This document shows, in pieces, positions 17,749 through 27,770 of a stretch of 64,000 bases of DNA (its first letter is position 1; each line of letters begins with the position of its first letter). This DNA is from Thalassotalea euphylliae (GTDB lineage Bacteria; Pseudomonadota; Gammaproteobacteria; Enterobacterales; Alteromonadaceae). Both the position numbers and the translations under genes were made by a program. Where the stretch lies: NCBI RefSeq assembly GCF_003390335.1, contig NZ_QUOU01000001.1:4464001-4528000 (forward strand), given 5' to 3'. Under the pieces are notes generated by a model. That model was not told where the DNA came from. It ran no database searches and saw nothing but the letters and a program-made list of their open reading frames with translations.

Positions 17749-18633
17749 TTACTTATCTTGCTTATCGTTTTTCAAATAATTGAAAAACTCGCTATCCGGT
17801 TTAACGACCATAATATCGCTCTTGCTGTTAAAGCTATTTTCATAAGCTTCTAAGCTACGGAAGAAAGCATAGAACTCTGCGTCTTTACTGTACGCATCGG
17901 CGTAAACTTTTGCCGCAGTTGCATCACCTTGACCGCGAATCTGCTGCGCGTTCTTTTGCGCATCAGCTAACATAACGGTGACTTTAGCGTCAATTTCAGC
18001 GCGAATAATTTCAGATTGCTCTTGACCCTTTGAGCGGTGCTCTTTGGCTACAGCATTACGCTCTGCACGCATACGCTCAAAAATTGAGTTACTGACTTCG
18101 TTAGGCAAGTTAATCGCTTTAACACGTACATCAATGACTTCGATACCTAAGTCATCACGGCTGCTTTCCGCACTTTCACGCGCTTTTGCCATTAAACCAT
18201 CGCGATCACCAGAGACAATTTCTTGAATGGTGCGCGTACCAAACTCAGTGCGCAGGCCGTTGTTTACTTTCTGCTTCAATAAGATTGACGCTTGATCAAA
18301 ACTCCCCGAAGTACGTAAGTAGAACCTTGAGAAATCAACAATACGCCATTTCACGTATGAATCGACCATTAAGTCTTTTTTCTCAGCGGTGACGAAGCGA
18401 TCTGGCGCTTCATCTAGCGTTTGAATTCGAGCGTCTAGGCGCTTCACGTTTTCGATCAAAGGGATCTTAAAATGTAAGCCGGGTTCGTAAATACGCATTT
18501 CACCCGTGTCAGCATCACGTTTGATTTTTGAGAACTGGAAAACGATACCACGCTGCCCTTCCGGTACGACAAATACCGCAGATACCACCAAAATAAACAG
18601 TAGCGCGAACGCTGTCACAATAAAGTTTTTCAT
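17749..18633 (-). CDS. hflC: HflC, SPFH-domain regulator of FtsH protease
   Basis: Membrane-anchored partner of HflK; the HflKC complex surrounds and modulates the FtsH protease on the periplasmic face. The 294-aa protein has one N-terminal membrane segment (about residues 5-23) then an SPFH/band-7 domain beginning VPEGQRGIVFQFSKI. It ends in a coiled-coil-rich region with AKVYADAYSKDAEFYAFFRSLEAY near 240-263, typical of HflC. Starts 3 bp after the hflK stop. Confidence 0.95.
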   Translation of the reverse strand: MKNFIVTAFALLFILVVSAVFVVPEGQRGIVFQFSKIKRDADTGEMRIYEPGLHFKIPLIENVKRLDARIQTLDEAPDRFVTAEKKDLMVDSYVKWRIVDFSRFYLRTSGSFDQASILLKQKVNNGLRTEFGTRTIQEIVSGDRDGLMAKARESAESSRDDLGIEVIDVRVKAINLPNEVSNSIFERMRAERNAVAKEHRSKGQEQSEIIRAEIDAKVTVMLADAQKNAQQIRGQGDATAAKVYADAYSKDAEFYAFFRSLEAYENSFNSKSDIMVVKPDSEFFNYLKNDKQDK

Positions 18634-18636
18634 TGC

Positions 18637-19794
18637 TTAGTTTCTCCCACTGTTAAATCTATCACTGCGCCCAACGTTTGAAGTAGGAGAAGAGTTCTTC
18701 CCCGTGCTGGCAGGCACACTACTTACTGACGAAGGAACGATGCGTGTTGGTGCGGCTTGCTGCTGCATGATTTTATCAAGCGGTAAGTACATCATGTTGT
18801 TACCACCTTCAACATCAACCATCACTTTACTGGTGTTACCGTAAACTTTTTCCATACTCGCTAAGTACATACGCTGACGAGTAACTTGAGGCGCGGCTTG
18901 GTACTCAGGTAAGATTTTTTCGAAACGCGCAACCGCACCTTCCGCTTCCAGTACCGTTTGTTGCTGGTAAGCTAACGCTTCCTGCTCCATGCGATTAACG
19001 CGACCACGTGCTCTTGGCTCGATACTGCGCGCATAGGCCTCAGCTTCTTGAATAAAACGCTCTTCATCCGCTTGTGCGGCAATCGCGTCATCAAACGCTT
19101 CTTTGACTTCCTCAGGTGGACGCGCATCTTTAAAGTTAACGTCTACGACCAATAAGCCTAAGTTGTATGACTCTATGATACCGTCAAGCTCTTCACGCAC
19201 CTTTTGGCGAACGTCTTCACGACCACTGGTTAACACATCGTCCATTTTTGCATGGCCAACAACATAACGCAGTGCACTGTCTAAGGCGTCACTCAGGCTA
19301 TTATCCGCATTCGTGACACTAAATATGTAGTCGCGTGGGTCGATAACTCGGTATTGCACTTCCATTTCAACGCGCACGACATTTTCGTCTTGTGTCAGCA
19401 TAAAGCCTTCAGCACGAATATCACGCGTCGTTTGCACGTCGACAGGAATGATGTTTTCAATAAAGGTCCACTTCCAGCTCAAACCAGGCTCTACCACACC
19501 AACATATTCACCAAAGCGCAATTTAATGCCGCGTTCAGCTTCTTTGATGGTGTATACACAGGTAAATAAGTACGCAACTAACGCGATCACTAGTGCCAAC
19601 GTTACGGCAATACCAGAAAAGTTGTTTCCGGTGCCACCAGCACTGGCGCCACCGCCAGACTTGCCACCGAAAAGACCGTTAAACTTATTGCCTAAGTCTT
19701 TGAATAGATCGTCTAAATCTGGTGGTCCTTGGTTGTTACCACCTTTGTTTTTCCAGGGATCTTTATCGTTATTCCCCGGCTCATTCCACGCCAT
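18637..19794 (-). CDS. hflK: HflK, SPFH-domain regulator of FtsH protease
   Basis: Partner of HflC. The 385-aa protein opens MAWNEPGNNDKDPWK, the standard HflK start, followed by a glycine/asparagine-rich cytoplasmic segment (residues 15-60), one membrane span (about 62-82) and the SPFH domain (KEAERGIKLRFGEYVG). The C-terminal 40 residues are low-complexity Ser/Pro/Asn-rich. Upstream is hflX, downstream hflC at 3 bp, as in E. coli. Confidence 0.95.
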   Translation of the reverse strand: MAWNEPGNNDKDPWKNKGGNNQGPPDLDDLFKDLGNKFNGLFGGKSGGGASAGGTGNNFSGIAVTLALVIALVAYLFTCVYTIKEAERGIKLRFGEYVGVVEPGLSWKWTFIENIIPVDVQTTRDIRAEGFMLTQDENVVRVEMEVQYRVIDPRDYIFSVTNADNSLSDALDSALRYVVGHAKMDDVLTSGREDVRQKVREELDGIIESYNLGLLVVDVNFKDARPPEEVKEAFDDAIAAQADEERFIQEAEAYARSIEPRARGRVNRMEQEALAYQQQTVLEAEGAVARFEKILPEYQAAPQVTRQRMYLASMEKVYGNTSKVMVDVEGGNNMMYLPLDKIMQQQAAPTRIVPSSVSSVPASTGKNSSPTSNVGRSDRFNSGRN

Positions 19795-19861
19795 GACGCA
19801 CTCCGCAACAATGTGACTTTGAAATTAAAATTATAAAGAAAGCCAATAATATATCAGCCTG

Positions 19862-21148
19862 TTAGCTTTCGATAAAGCGTTCCACGCTCGCTTTGTCTTG
19901 TTTGATCAAACGATTCCACTCGCGAATGGGCAACTTAATATCCACTAAACAGTTGCCTTGTTCGTCGTAATCCTCACGAGCAATACAATTGAGTTGATAT
20001 AAGGCACCGAGTAATTTGCCAGCAGTGGGAGGGATTTTTAGACTGTGTTTTACCACTTGACGGCCCATGCGCTCTGCCAATGCTTCAAACAACAAGTCGA
20101 CACCAATATCTGCTTGTGCCGACAACCACACCCTAATTGGCTGACCGTTTTCATCTCTGTCGATACGTGGCTGACAGTCGCTGAGTTTATCTATTTTGTT
20201 ACAAATTAATAACTGAGGGACTTCACCGGCATCAATTTCGTCCAAGACACTTTGCACTTCGTTGATATTTTCAGTACGCCTTTCGTCAGCGATATCAATC
20301 ACGTGTAGTAGTAACTCGGCTTCTCTGGTTTCGGTTAGTGTCGCTTTAAATGCAGCCACTAAGTCATGGGGCAAATGACGAATAAAACCGACAGTATCGG
20401 CGAGAATAACACGACCAACGTCTTCAACTTCAATTTTTCTCAACGTGGGATCTAAGGTAGCAAAAAGCTGATCAGCCGCATAAACATTGGCTTGGGTAAT
20501 CAAATTGAATAATGTCGACTTACCTGCATTGGTATAGCCAACCAGCGATAAGGTTGGAATTTCCGCCCTCACGCGTGAGCGACGGCCTTGCTGGCGCTGC
20601 TTTTCAACCTTTTCCAATCGCTTGGTAATATTGTTCATGCGCTCACGTAGCAAGCGTCTATCGGTTTCGAGCTGTGTTTCACCCGGGCCGCGCAAGCCAA
20701 TACCACCTTTTTGGCGTTCCAAGTGCGTCCAACCTCGAATGAGTCGAGTACTGATATGCCGCAGTTGGGCCAGCTCTACTTGCAGTTTACCCTCATGGGT
20801 GCGAGCGCGTTGTGCAAAAATATCGAGAATAAGCGTGGTGCGGTCAATCACTCGACATTGGCACAAAGCTTCAATATTTTTTTCTTGGGATGGAGAAAGC
20901 GCGTGGTTAAACAGCACGACATTCGCGTCAAAGAGGTTAACGGCGTCAGCAATTTCTTCCGCTTTACCACTACCGACAAAATATTTAGGGTGAGGAGCAT
21001 TTCGCTTACCAGTGACCACTGATAGCGCATTAACGCCAGCAGATGACACTAGCATTTTGAATTCTTGTAGGTCTTCTCTGCTGCTTTCGTCGGGAAAGTC
21101 TACATGAACAAGTATTGCCTGCTCACCTGCTTGATAACGATCAAACAA
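19862..21148 (-). CDS. hflX: ribosome-splitting GTPase HflX
   Basis: Obg-HflX family GTPase that binds the 50S subunit and rescues stalled ribosomes. The start chosen is a TTG at 21148, giving (M)FDRYQAGEQA as in E. coli HflX, with GGAG 8 nt upstream; a TTG at 21166 is open but lacks family support. 428 aa. N-terminal HflX domain with APHPKYFVGSGKAEEI, the GGIGLRGPGETQLE linker, G1 GYTNAGKST, G3 DTVGFI and G4 NKID. Follows hfq closely. Confidence 0.93.
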   Translation of the reverse strand: MFDRYQAGEQAILVHVDFPDESSREDLQEFKMLVSSAGVNALSVVTGKRNAPHPKYFVGSGKAEEIADAVNLFDANVVLFNHALSPSQEKNIEALCQCRVIDRTTLILDIFAQRARTHEGKLQVELAQLRHISTRLIRGWTHLERQKGGIGLRGPGETQLETDRRLLRERMNNITKRLEKVEKQRQQGRRSRVRAEIPTLSLVGYTNAGKSTLFNLITQANVYAADQLFATLDPTLRKIEVEDVGRVILADTVGFIRHLPHDLVAAFKATLTETREAELLLHVIDIADERRTENINEVQSVLDEIDAGEVPQLLICNKIDKLSDCQPRIDRDENGQPIRVWLSAQADIGVDLLFEALAERMGRQVVKHSLKIPPTAGKLLGALYQLNCIAREDYDEQGNCLVDIKLPIREWNRLIKQDKASVERFIES

Positions 21149-21187
21149 ATGAGCAACTCCACACAATACTAGGTATTATCATGAATA

Positions 21188-21436
21188 TTAACTGTCCTGA
21201 TTAAAGTCAGGTTGACCTTGAGGTGCCGTGTTGACTGCGCGAGCAGGAACGACGGTGGAAATGGCGTGTTTGTATACCATTTGACTCACAGTGTTTTTAA
21301 GCAAGATAACAAACTGATCAAACGATTCGACTTGACCTTGTAATTTAATACCGTTAACTAAGTAGATTGCTACAGGAATGCGATCACGACGAAGCGCATT
21401 TAAAAATGGGTCTTGTAAAGATTGCCCCTTTGCCAT
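21188..21436 (-). CDS. hfq: RNA chaperone Hfq
   Basis: Sm-like hexameric protein that matches small RNAs with mRNAs. 82 aa with MAKGQSLQDPFLNALRRDR at the N-terminus, the Sm1 strand segment VNGIKLQGQVESFDQF and Sm2 YKHAISTVVPAR, essentially identical to family consensus. The C-terminal tail after residue 70 is short (QGQPDFNQDS). It lies between miaA and hflX, the canonical place. Confidence 0.98.
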   Translation of the reverse strand: MAKGQSLQDPFLNALRRDRIPVAIYLVNGIKLQGQVESFDQFVILLKNTVSQMVYKHAISTVVPARAVNTAPQGQPDFNQDS

Positions 21437-21527
21437 TCTTTGGCCCCTTTTGTTATTGTTAGATAAATTAAGCTAAAAAGTTTTTATTAATCAAATAGTC
21501 AGTAACAAGCTAAGTATAATACAAAGA

Positions 21528-22463
21528 TTATAGTTTGCTCACTGCCGACAATACTTGTGCTAAGTTAGTGCTATCGTCCATGTCTAACCGATGTAAATTT
21601 GGCCAGTTCCTTAACCAAGTTAGCTGTCTTTTCGCCAGCTGTCTAGTGGCACAAACGCCACGGAATACCATTTCATCGAAATCGCATTCACCATTGAGAT
21701 GCTGCCACATTTGACGATAGCCCACACATCGAATGGATGGTAAGTCCTCGTGCAGATCTCCCCGCGATTTAAGCTTAACCACTTCTTGCTTAAAATCTTG
21801 GGCAATCATTTGCTGAAATCTTTGTTCAATACGCTGATGAAGCGTTGCCCGATCGGCAGGCACTATCGCAAATTGTAAAACATCTCCTTGCAGGGTATCA
21901 CCTTTTACCGCGGTTAATTGTGTCAAAGTGTTTCCCGTTAAGCGGTACACTTCAAGTGCACGCGTTAACCGCTGGGGGTCATTCGGGTGTATGCGCTCAG
22001 CAGAAACAGGGTCGACCTGCTGCAATTCGTTGTGCAAATACTCCCAACCATGGGTTTGTGCCTGTTCATTAATTTCGGCACGCACTTGAGGCGATGCTTC
22101 TGGTAATGGCGAGATGCCATCAATCAGACTTTTAAAGTACATCATAGTTCCACCAACGAGTAGTGGAATTTTCCCTTGCGCCCGAATTTCAGCAATTGCA
22201 CGCAGCGCATCACGACAAAAATCGGCCGCCGAGTAACTTTCGCTCGGGTCAATAATATCAATTAAGCGGTGCGGATACTTAGCTTGTTCTTCTGCCGTAG
22301 GTTTCGCGGTACCTATATCCATTCCCCGATAAACCAATGCAGAATCAACACTGATGATCTCACACGGCAAAGCGTCATATAACGCCATGGCGAGTGCCGT
22401 TTTACCAGAAGCTGTTGGCCCCATTAAACAAATAACAGGCGGTTGTTTATCCAGTTCAGACAT
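21528..22463 (-). CDS. miaA: tRNA dimethylallyltransferase
   Basis: Adds the dimethylallyl group to A37 of tRNAs reading UNN codons. The 311-aa protein has P-loop GPTASGKTALA (about 15-25), ISVDSALVYRGMDIGTAKP near 38-56, PHRLID near 66-71 and the RQLAKRQLTWLRNW segment near 275-288. It starts 6 bp after the mutL stop and precedes hfq in the same orientation. Confidence 0.96.
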   Translation of the reverse strand: MSELDKQPPVICLMGPTASGKTALAMALYDALPCEIISVDSALVYRGMDIGTAKPTAEEQAKYPHRLIDIIDPSESYSAADFCRDALRAIAEIRAQGKIPLLVGGTMMYFKSLIDGISPLPEASPQVRAEINEQAQTHGWEYLHNELQQVDPVSAERIHPNDPQRLTRALEVYRLTGNTLTQLTAVKGDTLQGDVLQFAIVPADRATLHQRIEQRFQQMIAQDFKQEVVKLKSRGDLHEDLPSIRCVGYRQMWQHLNGECDFDEMVFRGVCATRQLAKRQLTWLRNWPNLHRLDMDDSTNLAQVLSAVSKL

Positions 22464-22469
22464 ATTTAT

Positions 22470-24404
22470 TCAGTGTAATTGCGATATTGCAGAGGTAAGG
22501 TCTAGTGGTGCTGATTTCAAGTCGCAAAGCTGATTTAGTTGCTCGCCAAGCACAGTTTCTGCTTGTCGCCACAGTTGCTTAGCACTTGCGGCGTCAAACG
22601 AACTCGGCGTCATCAGTTGCGCAAACTGCTGCTTAAACACCGCGATTGTATCGGTATCAGCGCCAATCGTATCACTCGATAGCTCCAGCATTTGTGTAAT
22701 GAGCGTTTGTGTGCAGCTTGCGACATCAAACGCGCGCAGCATCGCCGGAAACTGGCGCACTTGCACTTTGTTACCCGCTTGAATCTGCAAAACAATGCCC
22801 GCTTGTTCAATCAAGGCCATATGACTATTAAGCCAATCGATTGCTCGTTCATTTAAGGTTAGCACTATCGGTAGCAATAAAGGTTGGCTGGTTAAGCCTT
22901 GCGCCCATCGTTGCTCGACTAACACAGCATTGGTCGCATGGCTAATGTCTTCAAGTTTTAGTAGCACTAACTGACCTTGGTGATTAATCAAGGCGATACT
23001 GTCATCAATAATGTGTAGTAAATCAGGTAAAAGCTGCTGACTTGACGCTTGCTCAATAGCATTTGGCACCTGGTCGCTATTGTCGCTAGATTTAGCGGTC
23101 ATCAACGCCTGATAACTTTGCGCTGCTTGGCGCATATCGCCACTCGTCGCAGCACCAGCGCCCCCATAACTTGTCGAGTAACCTGCACCTGAGGCAGCGG
23201 CATCATTTACCTGTGAAGCGCGCTTTAACGGCCTGACATAATCTCGATCAGTATAATCTCGTTCGGCACTTGCTGCATATGAGGTATCACCGACATTGGG
23301 TGTTTGCGGCTGGGCCAATACACCAATATCGGGCGTCAAAGCACTGGGCGACAGCTCGCCATCTACCGGATCTTGTTCACCGCCAATGAGCACCTCTTGC
23401 TGGTTCAACGCTTGCTGCAGCGCTTGATGGCAAACCGAGTAGATAAAGTCGTGAACATAGCGCCCCTGATGAAAACGCACTTCGTGTTTTGCTGGGTGCA
23501 CGTTGACATCAACTTCTTTGTGATCTAGGTTGAGAAAAAGCACAAAGGCAGGGTAGCTGTCGTTCGGAATCCACTGAGCGAAGGCTTGGCGAATACCGTG
23601 ATTGATCAGCTTGTCGCGCATCATCCGGCCATTCACATAGCTATAACACAAATCATTTTGGCTGCGATGTTGCTCGGGGTGGGCGAGCCAGCCCCACAAA
23701 TGCAGGCCGTCGTGATGACAATCAACCTTGATAGCCTGCTCAACAAACTTTTGCCCACAAACTAAACCAACGCGTTTGGCAAACTGCTCAGCATTTTTAA
23801 TGGCGCGATATTGGCGCACCATTTTACCGTTGTGGCTGAGTGAAAAACTGACATCAAAACGGGCTAACGCAATCCGGCGAATAACTTCATCAATATGATT
23901 AAATTCAGTTTTTTCAGTGCGTAAAAATTTACGGCGCGCAGGCGTATTAAAAAACAGATCGTTAACTTCAATGGTCGTGCCATTGGGGTGCGCCGCAGGT
24001 TGCACAGTAACCGCCATATCGCGGCCTGTGGCAAACGCTTGCCAGGCATTTTCTTGCGCTGCGGGCTTTGAGGTGAGCGTTAACCGCGACACCGAGCTGA
24101 TACTGGCCAGTGCTTCGCCACGGAAGCCCAAACTGGCAATCGCTTCCAAATCATCAAGATCTTTAATTTTACTGGTAGCGTGCCGACTAAGGGCAAGTGT
24201 TAGCTCGTCTTTAACGATCCCCTTGCCGTTATCCGCAATTCGGATAAGTTTGGCTCCACCTTTCTCAATATCGATAGCAATTTTGGTGGCACCGGCATCT
24301 AGGCTGTTTTCGATCAACTCTTTGACAACCGATGCTGGGCGCTCAACCACTTCGCCCGCGGCAATTTGGTTGGCCAGACGAGCGGGTAAGATTTCAATGC
24401 CCAT
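22470..24404 (-). CDS. mutL: DNA mismatch repair protein MutL
   Basis: GHKL ATPase that couples MutS recognition to MutH nicking and UvrD. 644 aa. N-terminal ATPase motifs: ELIENSLDAGAT (about 30-41), DNGKGI (about 58-63) and GFRGEALASISSV (about 93-105). A Gln/Ser/Ala-rich linker spans about 340-460. The C-terminal dimerisation domain shows no DQHA(x)2E(x)4E endonuclease motif, as expected where MutH does the cutting. Starts 2 bp after the amiB stop. Confidence 0.95.
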   Translation of the reverse strand: MGIEILPARLANQIAAGEVVERPASVVKELIENSLDAGATKIAIDIEKGGAKLIRIADNGKGIVKDELTLALSRHATSKIKDLDDLEAIASLGFRGEALASISSVSRLTLTSKPAAQENAWQAFATGRDMAVTVQPAAHPNGTTIEVNDLFFNTPARRKFLRTEKTEFNHIDEVIRRIALARFDVSFSLSHNGKMVRQYRAIKNAEQFAKRVGLVCGQKFVEQAIKVDCHHDGLHLWGWLAHPEQHRSQNDLCYSYVNGRMMRDKLINHGIRQAFAQWIPNDSYPAFVLFLNLDHKEVDVNVHPAKHEVRFHQGRYVHDFIYSVCHQALQQALNQQEVLIGGEQDPVDGELSPSALTPDIGVLAQPQTPNVGDTSYAASAERDYTDRDYVRPLKRASQVNDAAASGAGYSTSYGGAGAATSGDMRQAAQSYQALMTAKSSDNSDQVPNAIEQASSQQLLPDLLHIIDDSIALINHQGQLVLLKLEDISHATNAVLVEQRWAQGLTSQPLLLPIVLTLNERAIDWLNSHMALIEQAGIVLQIQAGNKVQVRQFPAMLRAFDVASCTQTLITQMLELSSDTIGADTDTIAVFKQQFAQLMTPSSFDAASAKQLWRQAETVLGEQLNQLCDLKSAPLDLTSAISQLH

Positions 24405-24406
24405 GA

Positions 24407-25723
24407 TTATGCTCTGGGGATTTTCAGTGTTTGACCAACACGCACGGTGTTACTGCGTAAATTGTTCGCTGATTTTAGCTGGCCAACAGAGACCTTATAG
24501 CGTTGCGCCAACACAGATAGCGACTCGCCTTTAGCAACACGGTGTTTTTTGTAGCCAATCGATGCGTACAAGGTGCCCGCAGGAGGCGAGTCCATAAAAT
24601 AATCATGAACTGCGGTAAAAATAGATTTCGCGAGCTTTTGCTGGTGTCTACTGCTATTTAAGTTACGCTCTTCGGTTGGGTTAGAGATAAAGCCTGTTTC
24701 AATCAGCACCGATGGGATATCAGAAGATTTCAATACCGCAAGGCTCAAGCCCTCCGGGCGCTTTTTATGCAGCTTGGTGACTTTTTTCAACTGTTTCACC
24801 GCGTGCTCTGCAAAATCATAGCTACTTGCCATGGTGTGCTCTTTTTTCATATCAGCAAGCGTTAACGCTAAGTTTTTATCCTTGGTTTTCCTGATGGTAT
24901 CGCCTGCTCCACCTAACAATTCTGATTCTTTTTGACGGTTGGCAATCCACTTGGCGAATTCAGAATTGGCGCGGCGAGGGTCTTGCACCAACACGGATGC
25001 ACCGCTTGGCTGAGGTGAGGTAAAGGCATCGGCGTGAATAGAAATCAAGAGATCCGCTTTGTATTTGCGTGCCAGCTGCGTTTTGCGATTATGGTTAATG
25101 TAATAATCGCCGGTGCGAATGAGTTTAGCACTAAGGCCAGGCTTGTTATTGATCAGCTTGGCTAATTTCTTGGAAATACTGAGCGTCACATGCTTTTCAT
25201 AGGTGCCTCTTGGCCCAATTGAACCGGGATCTTCCCCGCCATGGCCTGCCACAATAGCAACGACAATGTCGCGCTTTTTCTTGCTCTCTACGCGAACCGT
25301 TTGCTTGTCTAGTGACTTTTTATCGTATAAATCAACCACGAGCCGATTGCCATACTGGCCCGCAGGTGCGAGTGGAAAAATAGTGGTTTGATAAGATTGA
25401 GCAAGCTCTAACACTATCCGTGTCGCGCCTTTCTGCTTGGCCTTACTGGTGCGTACTTTCAGTATGCGCTTATCATTTTTAGCCAGCTTACTCAGTGCAA
25501 CGGCATTGCTACTCTGCTTAAAATCAATGACTAAGCGATTCGGCGATGACAAGCTAAAGTAGCTGTAATCAGGTTTGCTCGACAAATCAAAAACAATACG
25601 GGTATTTTCTGGTGCTGGCCACACCCGCACCCCTTTAATTTTGTTACTCGCAACGGCTTCACTACTAACCAGGCAAAGGGTCAGCAAGATCACATATGCT
25701 AAGCTAGTGCGATGCCAAATCAT
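24407..25723 (-). CDS. amiB: N-acetylmuramoyl-L-alanine amidase AmiB/AmiC type
   Basis: Periplasmic zinc amidase splitting septal murein for daughter-cell separation. 438 aa: signal peptide (about 1-25), AMIN domain beginning IKGVRVWPAPENTRIVFDL (about 28-46), Amidase_3 catalytic domain with AGHGGEDPGSIGPRG (about 157-171) and LISIHADAF (about 226-234), and a C-terminal LysM domain with HRVAKGESLSVLAQRYKV. The adjacency to mutL and tsaE is that of amiB. EnvC, the usual activator of AmiA/B, is encoded at 51600-52814. Confidence 0.95.
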   Translation of the reverse strand: MIWHRTSLAYVILLTLCLVSSEAVASNKIKGVRVWPAPENTRIVFDLSSKPDYSYFSLSSPNRLVIDFKQSSNAVALSKLAKNDKRILKVRTSKAKQKGATRIVLELAQSYQTTIFPLAPAGQYGNRLVVDLYDKKSLDKQTVRVESKKKRDIVVAIVAGHGGEDPGSIGPRGTYEKHVTLSISKKLAKLINNKPGLSAKLIRTGDYYINHNRKTQLARKYKADLLISIHADAFTSPQPSGASVLVQDPRRANSEFAKWIANRQKESELLGGAGDTIRKTKDKNLALTLADMKKEHTMASSYDFAEHAVKQLKKVTKLHKKRPEGLSLAVLKSSDIPSVLIETGFISNPTEERNLNSSRHQQKLAKSIFTAVHDYFMDSPPAGTLYASIGYKKHRVAKGESLSVLAQRYKVSVGQLKSANNLRSNTVRVGQTLKIPRA

Positions 25724-26245
25724 CTATACTTTACTACCCTGAAAATGAGTGTCCTGAATCTGACTGCCTTGGTAAGTTAAAGACAAGGCGTTTAGCAGCT
25801 GCTCCCCCAATGACGATTCACTGGTTAACTGCACGATGCGCTGTTCGTTTTGGTATGCCAAATCAATAATCAGATCTGGCGAAGCTAGCAGCCCTTGGCC
25901 CTTTTCTGGCCACTCAATAAAACTACAACTCTTGTCGGTAAAGTAATCTCTTATGCCCATAAACTCAAGTTCTTCTGGGTCAGCTAATCGATAGAGATCA
26001 AAGTGATAGACCTGCCATGGTGCTAATTCATATGGCTCGACCAAGGTATAAGTCGGGCTTTTAACATTGCCTTGATGACCCATGCCACGGACAAAACCTC
26101 GGGTTAGCGTGGTTTTACCGGCACCCAGGTCGCCGTTCAAAAAAACGGTAATACCTTGTTGCAAATGATTCTTCACGACCTCGGCTAACGCTGTACCCAA
26201 GCCGACAGTTGCCGCTTCATCAGCAAGGAAATATTGTTTTTTCAT
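25724..26245 (-). CDS. tsaE: tRNA threonylcarbamoyladenosine biosynthesis ATPase TsaE
   Basis: ATPase needed with TsaB, TsaD and TsaC for the t6A37 modification. 173 aa with Walker A LNGDLGAGKTTLTRGF (about 37-52), SPTYTLVEPYE near 64-74 and HFDLYRLADPEELEFMGIRD near 80-99. Its stop abuts the amiB start, so the genes are probably coupled. The tail beyond residue 150 is a little longer than in E. coli. Confidence 0.95.
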   Translation of the reverse strand: MKKQYFLADEAATVGLGTALAEVVKNHLQQGITVFLNGDLGAGKTTLTRGFVRGMGHQGNVKSPTYTLVEPYELAPWQVYHFDLYRLADPEELEFMGIRDYFTDKSCSFIEWPEKGQGLLASPDLIIDLAYQNEQRIVQLTSESSLGEQLLNALSLTYQGSQIQDTHFQGSKV

Positions 26246-26249
26246 ATCA

Positions 26250-27770
26250 TTAATATTGATTTACTAATTGTCTTATTGGCTCAAACAGGTCACTTGCCAA
26301 TAAACCACGCATCCCAGTGTTCTGGGTGACGTGTTCAGCAGCTTGCCCGTGAATACTGACCGCCAGTCGGGTCGCATCCATCAAAGAGCCTGTTTGAAGT
26401 ATTAATGCCGCTATTATGCCTGATAATACGTCTCCCATGCCACCCGATGCCATACCAGCATTGCCTGTGGTGTTGACGATAACTTGCTGACCATCACAAA
26501 TAAGGCTGCCCGCCCCTTTAAGCACGCAAACTCCACCAAACTGCTCAGCAATAGCCCGCACCGCAGCAAAGCGATCCGCTTCTATTGCGGCAATATCGCA
26601 ATCGAGCAGGAAAGCCGCCTCGCCCGGGTGAGGAGTTAGCACCCAATTGTCGCTTCGGGCACCTAGCGCTTTCATTGCGATTAGTGCATCTGCATCTACC
26701 ACCATAGGCTTTTCAGCTTTTATCGCTGCCTGTACCAGTTGATTTGCCCAAGCATCACGACCAAGACCTGGGCCGATCAGAATAACTTTCGCCTTGTCGG
26801 TATACGACGATGCCACTAAACGTTCTGGTTCGCTGGGGGCTAACATCAACTCTGGTCGCCCTTGCACAACAATGGCTTGGTTGTCTTGGTGGCAGCCAAC
26901 CGCCACCAGTGCCGCGCCAGCGCGCAGAGCAGACTCAGCCGCCATGCGTATGGCCCCCGGCATACCTAAATTTCCTCCCAATGCCAACACTAGGCCAATA
27001 CTGCCTTTGTGGATGGTTGGCCGCCTTGGTGCTATGCCGGGTAAGCCAGTGGTGCCTTGTGCAAATACTTGCGCCGGTATGGTTTGCACGAACTCGTTTT
27101 GCACAGCTAACGTCGCCAACCATAAATCGCCAATGTAATTCGCGGCTTTGCCGGTGAGTAATCCTTGTTTGAGGGCGATAAACGTCACCGTGAAGTCTGC
27201 GGCAACGGCGATGCTGTCAACATGCCCAGTGCTAGCACAAAGGCCGGATGGAATATCTAAACTCAAGATTTGACTGTAATGGTCGTTAATCGTGGTCAGC
27301 AGCTGCTGCCACGCACGGGTTAACTTGCCCCGTAAACCAATGCCAAAAATCGCGTCGACTAGCCAGTCACCTTCATAATCGGCAATCAGCTCGTTGGCTT
27401 TGGCTAAATCTGGTTCAAAACGCAAGTTAACACTGTTGGGATCGAGCATCGCCAGTGCTTTAGCCGCGTCACCAGTAATTTTATCTTCGCTGGCCAGTAC
27501 GAGCAATGAAACAACATAGCCAGCTGCAGCGCAGTGACGCGCCAAAATATAGCCATCGCCGCCATTGTTGCCTTTGCCAGCAATAATTAACACTGAGCTG
27601 GCTTGCTCAGCGTGCAGACTTATCAGTTCAAACGCGGCTTTACCTGCGGCTTGCATAAGGGCAAATAGCGGCACACCTTTGGCGCTCGCTGCTGCGGCTT
27701 CGTTTGCTAGTACCTCATTCGCACTGTAAACAGGCTGTGGTAAACTAGCGCTCAATTTTATTACATCCAT
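26250..27770 (-). CDS. nnr: bifunctional NAD(P)H-hydrate epimerase / dehydratase
   Basis: Repairs hydrated NAD(P)H. 506 aa: N-terminal YjeF_N epimerase domain (about 1-220, with AGKGNNGGDGYILARH near 65-80 and DAIFGIGLRGKL near 138-149) and C-terminal ADP-dependent dehydratase of ribokinase fold (about 235-500, with LTPHPGEAAFLL and the GMASGGMGDVLSG phosphate site). GGTGAG lies 6 nt before the ATG. Only 15 bp separate this start from the divergent queG ATG. Confidence 0.95.
   Translation of the reverse strand: MDVIKLSASLPQPVYSANEVLANEAAAASAKGVPLFALMQAAGKAAFELISLHAEQASSVLIIAGKGNNGGDGYILARHCAAAGYVVSLLVLASEDKITGDAAKALAMLDPNSVNLRFEPDLAKANELIADYEGDWLVDAIFGIGLRGKLTRAWQQLLTTINDHYSQILSLDIPSGLCASTGHVDSIAVAADFTVTFIALKQGLLTGKAANYIGDLWLATLAVQNEFVQTIPAQVFAQGTTGLPGIAPRRPTIHKGSIGLVLALGGNLGMPGAIRMAAESALRAGAALVAVGCHQDNQAIVVQGRPELMLAPSEPERLVASSYTDKAKVILIGPGLGRDAWANQLVQAAIKAEKPMVVDADALIAMKALGARSDNWVLTPHPGEAAFLLDCDIAAIEADRFAAVRAIAEQFGGVCVLKGAGSLICDGQQVIVNTTGNAGMASGGMGDVLSGIIAALILQTGSLMDATRLAVSIHGQAAEHVTQNTGMRGLLASDLFEPIRQLVNQY

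Noticed and set aside
26794..27157. Two overlapping plus-strand frames of about 114 codons
   Set aside because: Antisense shadows of nnr, in which the epimerase and dehydratase motifs are intact.
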